From positions 62,001 through 126,000 of the forward strand of contig NZ_QWEY01000009.1 of NCBI RefSeq assembly GCF_003443995.1: a DNA stretch of 64,000 bases, read 5' to 3'. Source of the stretch: Pseudotabrizicola alkalilacus. GTDB taxonomy: Bacteria > Pseudomonadota > Alphaproteobacteria > Rhodobacterales > Rhodobacteraceae. Of the stretch, positions 44,601 to 53,529 are shown in pieces. The notes under the pieces are model-generated. The model worked only from the letters and a program-made list of their open reading frames with translations. It had not been told where the DNA came from and did no database searches. Within the stretch, counting starts at the first letter, position 1; every line of letters starts with the position of its first letter. The position numbers and the translations under genes are program-made.

Positions 44601-47600
44601 AAGGCGATTACCGGCTGTCGCCAGAGCGCGGGCGTGAAGGCTACGACAGCCTGATCCGCGATCTGGTAGCACGCGGTCTGGCTCCCAGCCGGATCATCCA
44701 CGGCTGGCTGGTGACCGGCAAGGAAAGCTTCCGCCCCGGCTCCAGCTTCCTGCACCGCAACATCGAGCAGGGCTTCTATGCGCTGCTGTTTCTGGGTCAG
44801 GCTTTGGCCGAGGAAAACCTGCCGCGCCCGATCCGCATCACGGTAATGACGACAGGGGCGGCGCAGGTAAAAGGCGAGCCTCTGGCCTATCCCGAAAAAG
44901 CCATGGTGCTTGGCCCGGTGCGGGTGATCCCGCGTGAGGTGCCGGGGGTGCTGGTGGGCACTCTGGATATTGGCCCGGGCGACGCGGCAGACGTGGTGCT
45001 GGAAGAGGTGCTGTCGGACCAGCTGACTATAGCCGCCTGGCGCAAGGGGCGGCGTTATGAATCTGGCGTCCGGGCGGTTCCCTTGCCCGAGGGCGGGTTC
45101 GATTTGCCAAAGGGCGCGCATGTCCTGATCACCGGCGGCTTTGGCGGCATCGGACTGACCGTGGCCGAAGATCTGATCCGGCGCTTTGGCGTGAAAATCA
45201 CCCTGATCGCCCGGCGACCCTTGCCCGAGCGGGGTTTGTGGCCTGCGTTGCTCGCCAAGGCCAGTCCCGATGACCCGCTGGCGCGGCGCATTCTGGCGCT
45301 GCAACGGCTGGAAGGTCTGGGCGGCGAGGTGCTGGTGGCCCGCGCCGATGTGGCCAATGTTGATGAAATGCAGGTGGCAAAGACCGCGGGTGAGGTGCGC
45401 TTTGGTCCGGTGCATACCGTGATCCACGCGGCGGGCGTGGTCGATGACGGCCCGCTGATGGTCAAGACCCCGGCCGAGGTCGAAGAGGTCTTCGCGCCAA
45501 AGCTGCACGGCACGCAGGTTTTGGAGCGGCTGTTCCCCGACGGCACGATTGTGTTTCTGGTGTTGTTTTCGTCCACCTCGACGGTGACCGGACCTGCGGG
45601 GCAGATCGACTATGTGGCGGCGAATGAATACCTCAACGCCTATGCCAAGCACCGGGCGGGCGGAAAGACCAAAGTTGTCGCGCTGAACTGGGGCATCTGG
45701 CAGGGCGTCGGCATGGCCGCCGAGGCCGTCGCCGACCGCGCCGGGCGGGTCGAATCCCCACGCCTTCCCATTCACGCGCCAATGCTGGATGAGTCCGGGT
45801 TTGACCGCGATGGCAACCGGGTGTTTCACGCGACATACGGGCTGGACCGCTGGGTTCTGGACGGCCACCGCACCAAAGACGGCACTGCGCTGATCCCCGG
45901 CACCGGCTATCTGGAGGTGATGGCGGAAGCCTGGGCTGCGCAGGGCGAAAGTGCCGGATTTGAAATCCGCGATCTGACATTCTTCCGCGCCTTGGACGTG
46001 GGGACGGAACCGCGCCCGGTGCGGGCGCGGATGCAGCGCAGCGAGGAGGGCTACGGGTTCGACCTGCACTCTGCCCTCACAGCAAAGGGCCGCACCGGCT
46101 GGCTGCTGCACGCCTCTGCCCGGATGCTGCCCTTGACCGGAACGCCGCCGCGCATGGATGTGGCCGCGATTGCGGCGCGGTTGCCGGAGCCAGAGGTCGG
46201 CGAGGGGTTGGCCAGCCCGCAAGAGGCGCATCTGAATTTCGGCCCGCGTTGGCGGGTGCTGTCACAGCGCAGCATCGGTGCGGGCGAAGGGCTGGCGCAT
46301 CTGGCCTTGCCAGAGCCGTTCAAGCGCGAGCCCGATCAGGGCTGGCGCATCCATCCGGCGCTGATGGATCTGGCGACGGGCTGGGCGATGGGGCTGATCG
46401 ACGGCTATCAGGCCGATCACCTGTGGGTGCCGGTGTCCTACGCAAGCGTCAGGGTCTACCGGCCACTGCCCGCGCACATTGTCAGCCACATGCGCAACGC
46501 CGGGGCCAATAGCGCCGCGCGCGGGACGGCGGTGTTTGACGTGACGCTGGCCACGCCAGAGGGCGAGGTCTGTATCGAGGTAAAGGGCTTTACGATTCAC
46601 CGGCTGGAGGGCGGGCTGAAACTGACTCCGCCCGACCCGCGCAGCCTTGAATTTGAAGACACGCAGACCAGGGCCGCGTCCCCCGCCGAGGAACGCTTGC
46701 TGCATGCCTTTTCGCAAGGCATCCGCCCCGCCGAGGGGGCGATGGCCTTTGGCCGCGCGGTGGCACTGGGGCAAAGTCAGATCATCGTCTCATCGCTGGA
46801 CCTGCCCGCGCTCATCCGTGCCGCGGCGGTGGTCGAGGCGGCGCGCAGTGAGGGCACCAGCTTTGAACGCCCCGATCTGGACAGCGATTATGTCGAACCG
46901 CGCAATGATATCGAACGCACGCTGGTGGGCTTCTGGCAGGAATTGCTGGGGGTGGCAAAGATCGGGGTCGAGGACAGTTTCTTTGACCTTGGCGGCCATA
47001 GCCTGATCGCGGTGCGGCTGTTTGCGATGGTGAAAAAGGCTTATCGCGTCGATTTCCCGATCTCGGTGCTGTTCGAGGCCCCGACGATTGCGGCCTGCGC
47101 CGCGCTGATCGAAGACCAGATCGGCCCGCAGGAAAGTGGCGCGGCCAAGCCGGAGGTGGCTCGGGTTGCGCAGCGCCGGTTCACCCATATCGTGCCAATG
47201 CACCGGGGCGAAGGTGGGGCGAAGACGCCGTTTTTCCTGGTGGCGGGCATGTTCGGAAATGTGCTGAACCTGCGCCATCTGGCGCAGCTTCTGGGCGGCG
47301 ACCGGCCGTTCTATGGCTTGCAGGCGCGGGGGCTTTATGGCGATGCAGCGCCGCACTCCGATTTTGTGACGGCAGCGCAGGATTACATCGCCGAAATGCG
47401 GCAGGTGCAGCCGCATGGCCCCTATCTCTTGGGCGGGTTTTCAGGCGGCGGGTTGATCGCCTTGGAAATCGCACGGCAGCTGGAAGCGGCAGGGGAGTCG
47501 GTGCCGCTGGTCGTGCTGCTGGATACGCCGGTGCCCTTGCGGCCCACGCTGTCAAAGCGCGACAAACTGATGATCCGGGCGGCGGAGCTGCGGGCCGAGG

Positions 47601-48019
47601 GACCGGCGTTCCTTACCCGCTGGTGGCGCGAAAAACAGGCGTGGAAGCAGGCGCAGGGCGCGGTGTCTGAGGATGACGGCGCATTCCACAATCAGGCAAT
47701 CGAGGCAGCGTTCCGCGCGGCCTTGCCTGTGTACGACATGGCCCCGCGTCAGGGGACGGTGGTGCTGTTCCGCCCGCCGCTGGACAGGCGCTGGCAGGTG
47801 ACGGGCGGGCGCTGGGTGAGTGCGGCGCGCGAGTTTGTGGTGCCTGACAATGACCTGACCCGGTTTGCCCCGGCGCTGGAGGTGATCGAGGTGCCGGGGG
47901 ATCACGACTCCATGGTTCTGGAGCCGAATGTGCGGGTGCTGTCGGCCCGGATGCGCGCGGTGATCGCGGCGGCCGAGGGGCCTGCGCCGGTGACGCGGCT
48001 GGCTCAGGCGGCGGAATAG
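41642..48019 (+). CDS. Type I polyketide synthase, KS-AT-KR-DH-ACP-TE
   Basis: The 2125-residue megasynthase forms one complete reducing module. KS (about 12-440) has catalytic Cys186 in QTACSTSLV and both histidine motifs (VECHGTGTYLGDP, KTNIGHLD). AT (about 535-840) has GHSMGEN with Ser633. A structural half-KR lies at about 920-1130, then the active KR (about 1155-1340) with GGFGGIG and the SST...YVAANEYL site. DH (about 1375-1665) has WVLDGHRTKDGTALIP and HPALMDLA. The histidine motif has one residue more than the usual HxxxGxxxxP. ACP carries Ser1787 in DLGGHSL. TE (about 1860-2110) has GFSGGG (Ser1934) and PGDHDSM. The terminal TE makes it the likely last step of the pathway, fed by the synthetase at 49027. 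A short repeat is inserted in the AT coding region at 43705. Confidence 0.93.
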   Translation: MPDSLLPVELSDTDIAIVGMAAHLPGAGDIEAYWRNLRDGVESIRVLDEAALLAAGESAARMAKPNYVPAAAVLDGFETFDAEFFGFSPKEAAILDPQHRQFLEVAWEALENAGHPPERFPGPVGVWAGCGMGSYFYFNLCSHRDLVDQTGMFLLRHTGNDKDFLATRVSHILDLKGPSINVQTACSTSLVAVHYAAQALLNGECDMALAGGVTIELPHARGYLYTEGEILSPDGHCHAFDHRAQGTVFGSGAGCVVLRRAKDAVRDGDHIWAILKGSAVNNDGAAKAGYLAPSVDGQARCIAEAQAVAGVSADTVTYVECHGTGTYLGDPIEVAALTAAFRETTDAVGSCRIGSVKTNIGHLDTAAGVASLIKVALALHHRELPPSLGYESPNPAIDFDSSPFRVNDRLTPWQAPVLRAGVNSLGVGGTNAHAVLEVAPERVPSAESDWPFQPLVLSARTKGALEAGAARLATHLRTHPDQPLADVAWTLKEGRRAFDKRRVLVADSHAAAAELLDSNDPRRVFTHDWLGDDPQVVFMFPGGGAQYAGMARDLYETEPVFADWMDRGLAVLQPKLDYNIRALWLPAPGAEPAASEALKKPSAQLPLIMITEYALAKLFESWGVTPTALVGHSMGENTAAALAGVISFEDCIGLVHLRGTLFDTIAPGGMLSVPLSEADLRSTLTRLGFHLGENTQKATAPLDIASINAPDLCVVSGPDAMLAALAEELTAEGVETQRIAIDIAAHSAMLEPILAQFGAYLRSIPLHPPTLPIISNRTGLELTPQQATNPDYWVQHLRGTVNFRACMAHLMAEPGRVYMEMGPGRALSSLAQANGVASGQVIPALRHPEQKMADDAWHMVTLARLWACGVAVDWQPVWGEGPRKRVPLPGYAFQRKPYFIAPAEGQTVQADPLPMRIDDLAGWGWRPHWRSVAAGFDLDDLAEIAPETWLIFLDDTGLCAAVADQLAGAGHRVVRVRAGDAFARDAQGDYRLSPERGREGYDSLIRDLVARGLAPSRIIHGWLVTGKESFRPGSSFLHRNIEQGFYALLFLGQALAEENLPRPIRITVMTTGAAQVKGEPLAYPEKAMVLGPVRVIPREVPGVLVGTLDIGPGDAADVVLEEVLSDQLTIAAWRKGRRYESGVRAVPLPEGGFDLPKGAHVLITGGFGGIGLTVAEDLIRRFGVKITLIARRPLPERGLWPALLAKASPDDPLARRILALQRLEGLGGEVLVARADVANVDEMQVAKTAGEVRFGPVHTVIHAAGVVDDGPLMVKTPAEVEEVFAPKLHGTQVLERLFPDGTIVFLVLFSSTSTVTGPAGQIDYVAANEYLNAYAKHRAGGKTKVVALNWGIWQGVGMAAEAVADRAGRVESPRLPIHAPMLDESGFDRDGNRVFHATYGLDRWVLDGHRTKDGTALIPGTGYLEVMAEAWAAQGESAGFEIRDLTFFRALDVGTEPRPVRARMQRSEEGYGFDLHSALTAKGRTGWLLHASARMLPLTGTPPRMDVAAIAARLPEPEVGEGLASPQEAHLNFGPRWRVLSQRSIGAGEGLAHLALPEPFKREPDQGWRIHPALMDLATGWAMGLIDGYQADHLWVPVSYASVRVYRPLPAHIVSHMRNAGANSAARGTAVFDVTLATPEGEVCIEVKGFTIHRLEGGLKLTPPDPRSLEFEDTQTRAASPAEERLLHAFSQGIRPAEGAMAFGRAVALGQSQIIVSSLDLPALIRAAAVVEAARSEGTSFERPDLDSDYVEPRNDIERTLVGFWQELLGVAKIGVEDSFFDLGGHSLIAVRLFAMVKKAYRVDFPISVLFEAPTIAACAALIEDQIGPQESGAAKPEVARVAQRRFTHIVPMHRGEGGAKTPFFLVAGMFGNVLNLRHLAQLLGGDRPFYGLQARGLYGDAAPHSDFVTAAQDYIAEMRQVQPHGPYLLGGFSGGGLIALEIARQLEAAGESVPLVVLLDTPVPLRPTLSKRDKLMIRAAELRAEGPAFLTRWWREKQAWKQAQGAVSEDDGAFHNQAIEAAFRAALPVYDMAPRQGTVVLFRPPLDRRWQVTGGRWVSAAREFVVPDNDLTRFAPALEVIEVPGDHDSMVLEPNVRVLSARMRAVIAAAEGPAPVTRLAQAAE
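43705..43727 (+). repeat. Rhodobacterales short repeat inside the AT domain
   Basis: The core CATCTTGGTGAAAATAC (43709-43725) matches a motif I know as frequent in intergenic DNA of Rhodobacterales. Here it is in frame and encodes FHLGENT, adding an extra segment (RLGFHLGENTQKATAPL) between two normal AT elements. Confidence 0.55.
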
Positions 48020-48021
48020 CC

Positions 48022-48999
48022 ATGGCCACAGTGCTGACGGTGATCCTGAACTGGCGGACGGCCGAGATGACCCTGCGCGCCGCCGAGGCAGCGCTGGTCG
48101 CGATGCAGGGCATCGATGGCGCGGTGGTGATTGTCGACAACGACTCGGGCGACGGCAGTTTCGAGCAGATGTCGGCAGCAGTGGTCCAGCGGGGCTGGGA
48201 CCATGGCCCTCACCGGGTGCGGGTGCTGCAATCGGGGCATAATGGCGGCTTTGGCGCGGGCAACAACTTTGGCATCCGCGCCGGTCTGCCGGGCGGCGTG
48301 CGGCCCGATTATGTGTATCTGCTGAACTCCGATGCCTTTCCCGCGCCGGATGCAATTGCCGCGCTGCTGTCGCATCTGGAGACGCATCCCGAAACCGGCT
48401 TTGCGGGCAGCTATATCCATGGCGAGGATGGCGCGCCGCATCACACCGCGTTCCGCTTTCCCACCATCGCGGGCGAGTTTGAACAGGCGGCGCGCTTTGG
48501 CCCGATCTCACGTCTGCTGCGCGGGGCGATTGTGGCGCCGCCCCTGCCCGTGGTGACGGGGCGGGTGGACTGGCTGGCCGGGGCCAGCCTGATGATGCGG
48601 CAATCGGTGCTGGAGCGGATTGGCCTCTTTGACGAGGTGTTCTTCCTCTATTTCGAGGAAACCGAACTCTGCCTGCGGGCGGCGCGGGCCGGGTTCCCCA
48701 CCGATTACGTGGTGGAAAGCCGCGTCGCGCATATCGGCTCAGTGTCAACCGGCATGAAGGGCTGGCAGCGGGTGCCGCGGTTCTGGCTGGAATCGCGGAT
48801 GTATTATTACACCAAATCGCATGGCCGGGCCTATGCGCTGCTGGCAACGGCGGCGCATGTGACCGGCGGGCTGATCTGGCGCGCGCGGGCCTTGATCCAG
48901 CGCAAGGATGTGATCGACCCCAAGCATTACCTTTTTGACATGTCGGCCCATGCCGTGGCTTGGGCCTTTTCCGGGTTCCGGCCTGTGGCGGGAAAGTAG
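48022..48999 (+). CDS. GT2-family glycosyltransferase (rhamnosyltransferase-like)
   Basis: The 325-residue enzyme has a GT-A fold: VLTVILNWRTAEMTLRA, VVIVDNDSGDGSFEQM, HNGGFGAGNNFGIRAGL, the LLNSDAFPAP metal-binding region and VDWLAGASLMMRQSVLERIGLFDEVFFLYFEETELCLRAARAGF with the ED-type acidic site. It resembles dTDP-rhamnosyl transferases. It starts 2 bases after the PKS stop and lies 27 bases before the synthetase, so it belongs to the cluster and may glycosylate its product. Confidence 0.9.
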   Translation: MATVLTVILNWRTAEMTLRAAEAALVAMQGIDGAVVIVDNDSGDGSFEQMSAAVVQRGWDHGPHRVRVLQSGHNGGFGAGNNFGIRAGLPGGVRPDYVYLLNSDAFPAPDAIAALLSHLETHPETGFAGSYIHGEDGAPHHTAFRFPTIAGEFEQAARFGPISRLLRGAIVAPPLPVVTGRVDWLAGASLMMRQSVLERIGLFDEVFFLYFEETELCLRAARAGFPTDYVVESRVAHIGSVSTGMKGWQRVPRFWLESRMYYYTKSHGRAYALLATAAHVTGGLIWRARALIQRKDVIDPKHYLFDMSAHAVAWAFSGFRPVAGK

Positions 49000-49026
49000 G
49001 GCCGCTGCGGCGGTAAGGAGAGTAAG

Positions 49027-52000
49027 ATGGTTCTGAGTGCGCTTTTGATCGGCAACGAAAGCCTGACGCAGGCTTGCGGCGCGGCATGGCTGGCGCGCGG
49101 GCATCGGCTGGCGGCGGTGGTGACCCGCCAGCCCGAGGTGCGGGCCTGGGCCATCGCACAGGGGCTGCGGATCGAAGCGCCGGGACCGGGGCTGACAGAG
49201 CGGCTGGCGGGGGTGTCGTGCGACTGGCTCTTGTCGGTGGCCAACCTGTCGCTGGTGCCTGCGGGCGTGCGCGCGATGGCGGCGCTCGGCGCGGTGAACT
49301 TTCACGACGGGCCGCTGCCGCGCTATGCGGGTCTGAATGCGCCGGTCTGGGCGCTGCTGGCGGGGGAATCCCGGCATGGCATCACCTGGCACCTGATGAC
49401 CGATGGCGTGGATGAGGGCGATATGCTGGAGCAGCGTCTGTTTGACGTGGCACCGACCGATACCGCGCTGACGCTGAACACGCGCTGCTTTGAGGCCGGT
49501 GTAGAGAGTTTCCCGGCGGTGATGGCGCAGATGGAAACCGCGCTGCGCCCGGTGGCGCAGGACTTCACCACGCGTCAGGTCTTCGCACGCGCCGACCGGC
49601 CAGCGGCGTTCGGGCGGCTGGATTTTTCCGGATCGGCGCAGGCGGTGGCGCAAATGGTGCGGGCGCTGGACCATGGCCGCTACTGGAACCCGCTGACCAC
49701 GGCCAAGATTGCCGGATCGTTTGGCGTGCTGAATGTCGGCGCTGCCGATGTGGTGGAGGGTTCGGGCGCGCCGGGAACGGTGCTGTCGTCGTCGTCTGAA
49801 GGGGTCATTGTCGCGTGTGGGCAGGGCGCGGTGCGCCTGCACCGGCTGACCTGTCAGACGCGCGGGCTGGCGGTGTGCCCGTCAACGGTGCGCGATGTGG
49901 CACCTTTGGAACATTCTGACGTGCTGACCGGGGCTTTGGCGGCGCTGGTGCCCTTTGAGGCGGGACTAAGGAAGCGGCTCTCGGCGATGTCTCCGGCAAC
50001 GGTGACCGGGACTGGCGACGGTCAGGGTTGGCTGCGGCTGGACGTGGCAGGCGATGCCGCCACGCTGGCGGTGGCCATGGCGCGGGTGTCAGGACAGGAC
50101 GCACCCGACATGGCGCTGTCGGTGATCCCCGGACTGGCGGGATATAGCAGCGGCTGGGTGCCGGTGCGGGTGGCAACGCAGGGCACGGTCGGCGCGGCAA
50201 AGGCGGCGCTGCTGGCAGAACGCGCGCCCGGCTTTGCGCTGGACCTGATGACGCGCGACGGCGCGCTGGCCGATCTGGCCATGCCGCAGGTGGGCCTGTC
50301 GCTGCACGGCGCGCCGGTACCGGGAACGGTGATCACGCTGAGCGACGGGGCACTGCATGCCGATCTGTCCCGCATCTCCGAACCCGAGGCGCGGGCGCTC
50401 GCAGAGCGCCTGACCTATGTCGCCGGGGCCGCCACCGACACGGCGCAGGTCTCCACCCTGCCGATGCTGTCACCGCGCGAACGTCATGCTGTGCTGCATG
50501 ACGTGAACCAGACGCTGGCCACACGCGCTTCATACTGTGTGCATCAGGCGTTCGAGGCGCAGGTTCAGCGCACACCAGACGCCCCGGCGATCAGTTTTGA
50601 GTCGGTGGAGCTGACCTATGCCGCTCTGAACGCGCGGGCGAACCGTGTGGCGCATGTGCTGCGCGGCATGGGCGTGGGGCCGGGTGTGCTGGTCGGTCTG
50701 CACATCCGCCGCTCGCTCGATATGCTGGTGGGGGCTTTGGCGATTCAAAAGGCGGGCGGGGCTTATGTGCCGATGGACCCGGCCTATCCCGTTGAACGCA
50801 AAGCGCTTTTTATCGAAGATTCCGCCTGTCCGGTGATCGTGACCACCTCTGATCTGGCCAGCAGCTTGCCCGGAAAGGCGGCAGCGTTTTGCCTTGATAC
50901 CGATGGCCGCATCCCGTCAGCCCCCGATACAAACCCCACATCTGGTGTCACACCAGCCGATCTGGCCTATATGATCTATACTTCCGGCTCGACCGGGCGA
51001 CCCAAGGGCGTGATGGTCGAACATCGCAACGTGGCCAACTTCTTCACCGGCATGGATCAGCGTATCGGCCCCGATCCGGGGGTCTGGCTGGCCGTCACCT
51101 CGCTGTCGTTTGATATTTCGGTGCTGGAGCTGTTCTGGACACTGGCGCGCGGGTTCAAGGTGGTGATCTCGTCCGATGAGAACCGCGCGCTGGTGTCTTC
51201 GGGGCGGATCAGATCTGAAAAAAGTATAGATTTTTCATTGTATTACTGGGGCAACGACGATGGTGTCGGCCCAAAGAAATATGAGCTGCTGCTCGAAGGC
51301 GCAAAGTTCGCCGACACCCATGGCTTCGTTGCGGTCTGGACGCCCGAGCGGCATTTCCATGCCTTTGGCGGGCCGTATCCGAACCCGTCGGTCACGGGCG
51401 CTGCGGTCGCGGCGGTTACAAAGAACATCGGCGTGCGGGCCGGGTCTTGTGTGGTGCCGCTGCACCATCCGGCGCGGATTGCCGAGGAATGGGCGGTGAT
51501 CGACAACCTGACAAACGGGCGGGCGGGCATGGCGATTGCCTCCGGCTGGCAACCGGACGACTTTGTGCTGCGCCCCGAAAATACGCCGCCAAACAACAAG
51601 TCAGCCATGTACGCCGCCGCTGATCAGGTTCGGCGCCTGTGGCGCGGCGAAGCGGTGGATTTCCCCAAAGCCGACGGTTCCATGTTTTCGGTGGTGACAC
51701 AACCGCGCCCGGTGTCGGCGGAGCTGCCGCTCTGGGTGACCACCGCAGGCAATCCCGAAACCTGGCGCGAGGCGGGGGAGATGGGTGCCAATGTGCTGAC
51801 CCACCTGCTGGGCCAGTCGGTGGACGAGGTGGCGGGCAAGATCCGCCTGTACCGCGAGGCGCGGGCACGCGCCGGGCATGACCCGGAGGCGGGCGTGGTG
51901 ACCTTGATGCTGCATTCCTATGTCGGGCGCGACCGCGCGCAGGTGCGGCGCGTGGCAGAGGGGCCGATGAAGGCCTACCTCGCGGCGGCGGTGGGGCTGG

Positions 52001-53529
52001 TGAAGCAATATGCCTGGGCCTTCCCGGCGTTCAAGAAACCGCAGGGTGTGACCAATCCGATGGAGATTGATCTGCGCAGCCTGAGTGCCGAGGAAAATGA
52101 GGCGATACTCGATTTCGCCTTCCAGCGCTACTTTGAGGATTCTGGCCTGTTCGGCACGGTGGACGACGCCTTGGCGCGGGTCGAACAGCTCAAGCGGATC
52201 GGCGTGGGCGAGGTTGCCTGCCTGATCGACTATGGCATCGCGCCCGAGCAGGTGATGGAGGGCCTGTATCCGCTGGCCGAGGTGGTTCGGCGCGCGAATG
52301 CGGGCGGCGGGGTCGAGGCGGATGACTATTCGATTGCAGCGCAGCTGATCCGGCACCGTGTCACCCATCTGCAATGCACGCCATCCATGGCGCGGATGAT
52401 CGCGATGAATGACGACTCGCGCGGTGCGTTGGCTGGGGTGAAAACCGTGATGGTCGGCGGGGAGGCGCTGCCGGGCGCGCTGGTGCAGGATCTGCGGGCG
52501 GCATCATCGGCGCGGATTCTGAACATGTACGGCCCTACGGAAACCACGATCTGGTCGTCGGTCGAAGATGTTGCCACTCCCGAAGGTGTGTCGAACATCG
52601 GCACGCCGCTGGCCAATCAGCAGATGTATGTGCTGGATGACGCGCGGCAGCCGGTGCCGGTGGGCACGCCGGGAGAGCTGTGGATCGGCGGCGATGGGGT
52701 CACGCGCGGCTATTGGCAGCGGGAGGATCTGACGGCAGAGCGGTTTGTGCCTGACCCGTTCGTGACGGCAGACCGGGCCTGCCCGTGGGGCGCGCGGATG
52801 TACCGGACCGGCGATCTGGTGCGCTGGCGCGCCGATGGCAAGATTGATTTCCTTGGCCGCACCGACCATCAGGTCAAGCTGCGCGGCTACCGGATCGAGC
52901 TGGGTGAGATCGAGGCGGTGCTGGAGGCGCAACCGGGGGTGCGGCAAGCCGTGGTGATGGCGCGTGAAGACACGCCCGGTGATGTGCGGTTGGTGTGCTA
53001 TGTGACCGGTACGGCGCATGAGGCGGGGTTGCGGGCGGACCTGGCGACGGTGCTGCCGGAGCATATGGTGCCCGCGCATATCGTGACGGTGGAGGCGTTT
53101 CCGCTGACGCCCAACCGCAAGGTGGATCGCAAGGCGCTGCCCGCGCCGGGGGTGCGGGCAACCGAGGTGACGGCCTTTGTCGCGCCGGCATCTGATGTCG
53201 AGTCGCAGATCGCGGCTGTCTGGGCGCGGGTGCTGGGCGTGCCCAAGATCGGGGCCAAGGACAACTTCTTTGCGCTGGGCGGGCACAGCTTGCTGGCCGT
53301 GCAGGCGCATCGCGAGATCAGGGAGGCGCTGGGGGCCACGAAGCTGTCGATCACCGATATATTCCGCTTTCCCACCCTGTCGGCCTTGGCGGCGCATCTG
53401 GATGACGGCCCGAAGTCTGCCGCCGTGGGGGCCAAGCCTGCCACCTTGGCGACGCAAGCCGATGCGCGCGCCGATGCCATGGCGCGCAGGCGGGCGATGC
53501 GGGCGGGGCGGACGGACGTGGATGCCTGA
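49027..53529 (+). CDS. NRPS loading protein: formyltransferase–A[luciferase-like monooxygenase]–PCP
   Basis: The 1500-residue synthetase has an unusual order. Residues 1-300 are a formyltransferase with intact Asn/His (VNFHDGPLPRYAGLNAP) and Asp (DGVDEGDML). Residues 300-490 look like a condensation domain remnant without HHxxxDG. The adenylation domain starts near 510 (YMIYTSGSTGRPKGVMVEH, A3) and is interrupted after SFDISVLELFWTLARGF. From about 730 to 1095 it carries an FMN-type luciferase-like monooxygenase (IDFSLYYWGNDDG) of the MupA/Atu3671 group. Adenylation resumes at about 1097 (NMYGPTETTIWSS, YRTGDLVRWR, GRTDHQVKLRGYRIELGEIE, LTPNRKVDRKAL). The carrier has Ser1421 in LGGHSLLA. With no C or TE domain it most likely loads an N-formylated or hydroxylated amino acid and passes it to the PKS. 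Substrate is not predicted. Confidence 0.92.
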   Translation: MVLSALLIGNESLTQACGAAWLARGHRLAAVVTRQPEVRAWAIAQGLRIEAPGPGLTERLAGVSCDWLLSVANLSLVPAGVRAMAALGAVNFHDGPLPRYAGLNAPVWALLAGESRHGITWHLMTDGVDEGDMLEQRLFDVAPTDTALTLNTRCFEAGVESFPAVMAQMETALRPVAQDFTTRQVFARADRPAAFGRLDFSGSAQAVAQMVRALDHGRYWNPLTTAKIAGSFGVLNVGAADVVEGSGAPGTVLSSSSEGVIVACGQGAVRLHRLTCQTRGLAVCPSTVRDVAPLEHSDVLTGALAALVPFEAGLRKRLSAMSPATVTGTGDGQGWLRLDVAGDAATLAVAMARVSGQDAPDMALSVIPGLAGYSSGWVPVRVATQGTVGAAKAALLAERAPGFALDLMTRDGALADLAMPQVGLSLHGAPVPGTVITLSDGALHADLSRISEPEARALAERLTYVAGAATDTAQVSTLPMLSPRERHAVLHDVNQTLATRASYCVHQAFEAQVQRTPDAPAISFESVELTYAALNARANRVAHVLRGMGVGPGVLVGLHIRRSLDMLVGALAIQKAGGAYVPMDPAYPVERKALFIEDSACPVIVTTSDLASSLPGKAAAFCLDTDGRIPSAPDTNPTSGVTPADLAYMIYTSGSTGRPKGVMVEHRNVANFFTGMDQRIGPDPGVWLAVTSLSFDISVLELFWTLARGFKVVISSDENRALVSSGRIRSEKSIDFSLYYWGNDDGVGPKKYELLLEGAKFADTHGFVAVWTPERHFHAFGGPYPNPSVTGAAVAAVTKNIGVRAGSCVVPLHHPARIAEEWAVIDNLTNGRAGMAIASGWQPDDFVLRPENTPPNNKSAMYAAADQVRRLWRGEAVDFPKADGSMFSVVTQPRPVSAELPLWVTTAGNPETWREAGEMGANVLTHLLGQSVDEVAGKIRLYREARARAGHDPEAGVVTLMLHSYVGRDRAQVRRVAEGPMKAYLAAAVGLVKQYAWAFPAFKKPQGVTNPMEIDLRSLSAEENEAILDFAFQRYFEDSGLFGTVDDALARVEQLKRIGVGEVACLIDYGIAPEQVMEGLYPLAEVVRRANAGGGVEADDYSIAAQLIRHRVTHLQCTPSMARMIAMNDDSRGALAGVKTVMVGGEALPGALVQDLRAASSARILNMYGPTETTIWSSVEDVATPEGVSNIGTPLANQQMYVLDDARQPVPVGTPGELWIGGDGVTRGYWQREDLTAERFVPDPFVTADRACPWGARMYRTGDLVRWRADGKIDFLGRTDHQVKLRGYRIELGEIEAVLEAQPGVRQAVVMAREDTPGDVRLVCYVTGTAHEAGLRADLATVLPEHMVPAHIVTVEAFPLTPNRKVDRKALPAPGVRATEVTAFVAPASDVESQIAAVWARVLGVPKIGAKDNFFALGGHSLLAVQAHREIREALGATKLSITDIFRFPTLSALAAHLDDGPKSAAVGAKPATLATQADARADAMARRRAMRAGRTDVDA

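Noticed and set aside
43889-46231. A 780-codon reverse-strand frame inside the PKS
   Set aside because: It is arginine/glutamine/histidine-rich with no recognisable domain; the PKS frame holds complete catalytic motifs.
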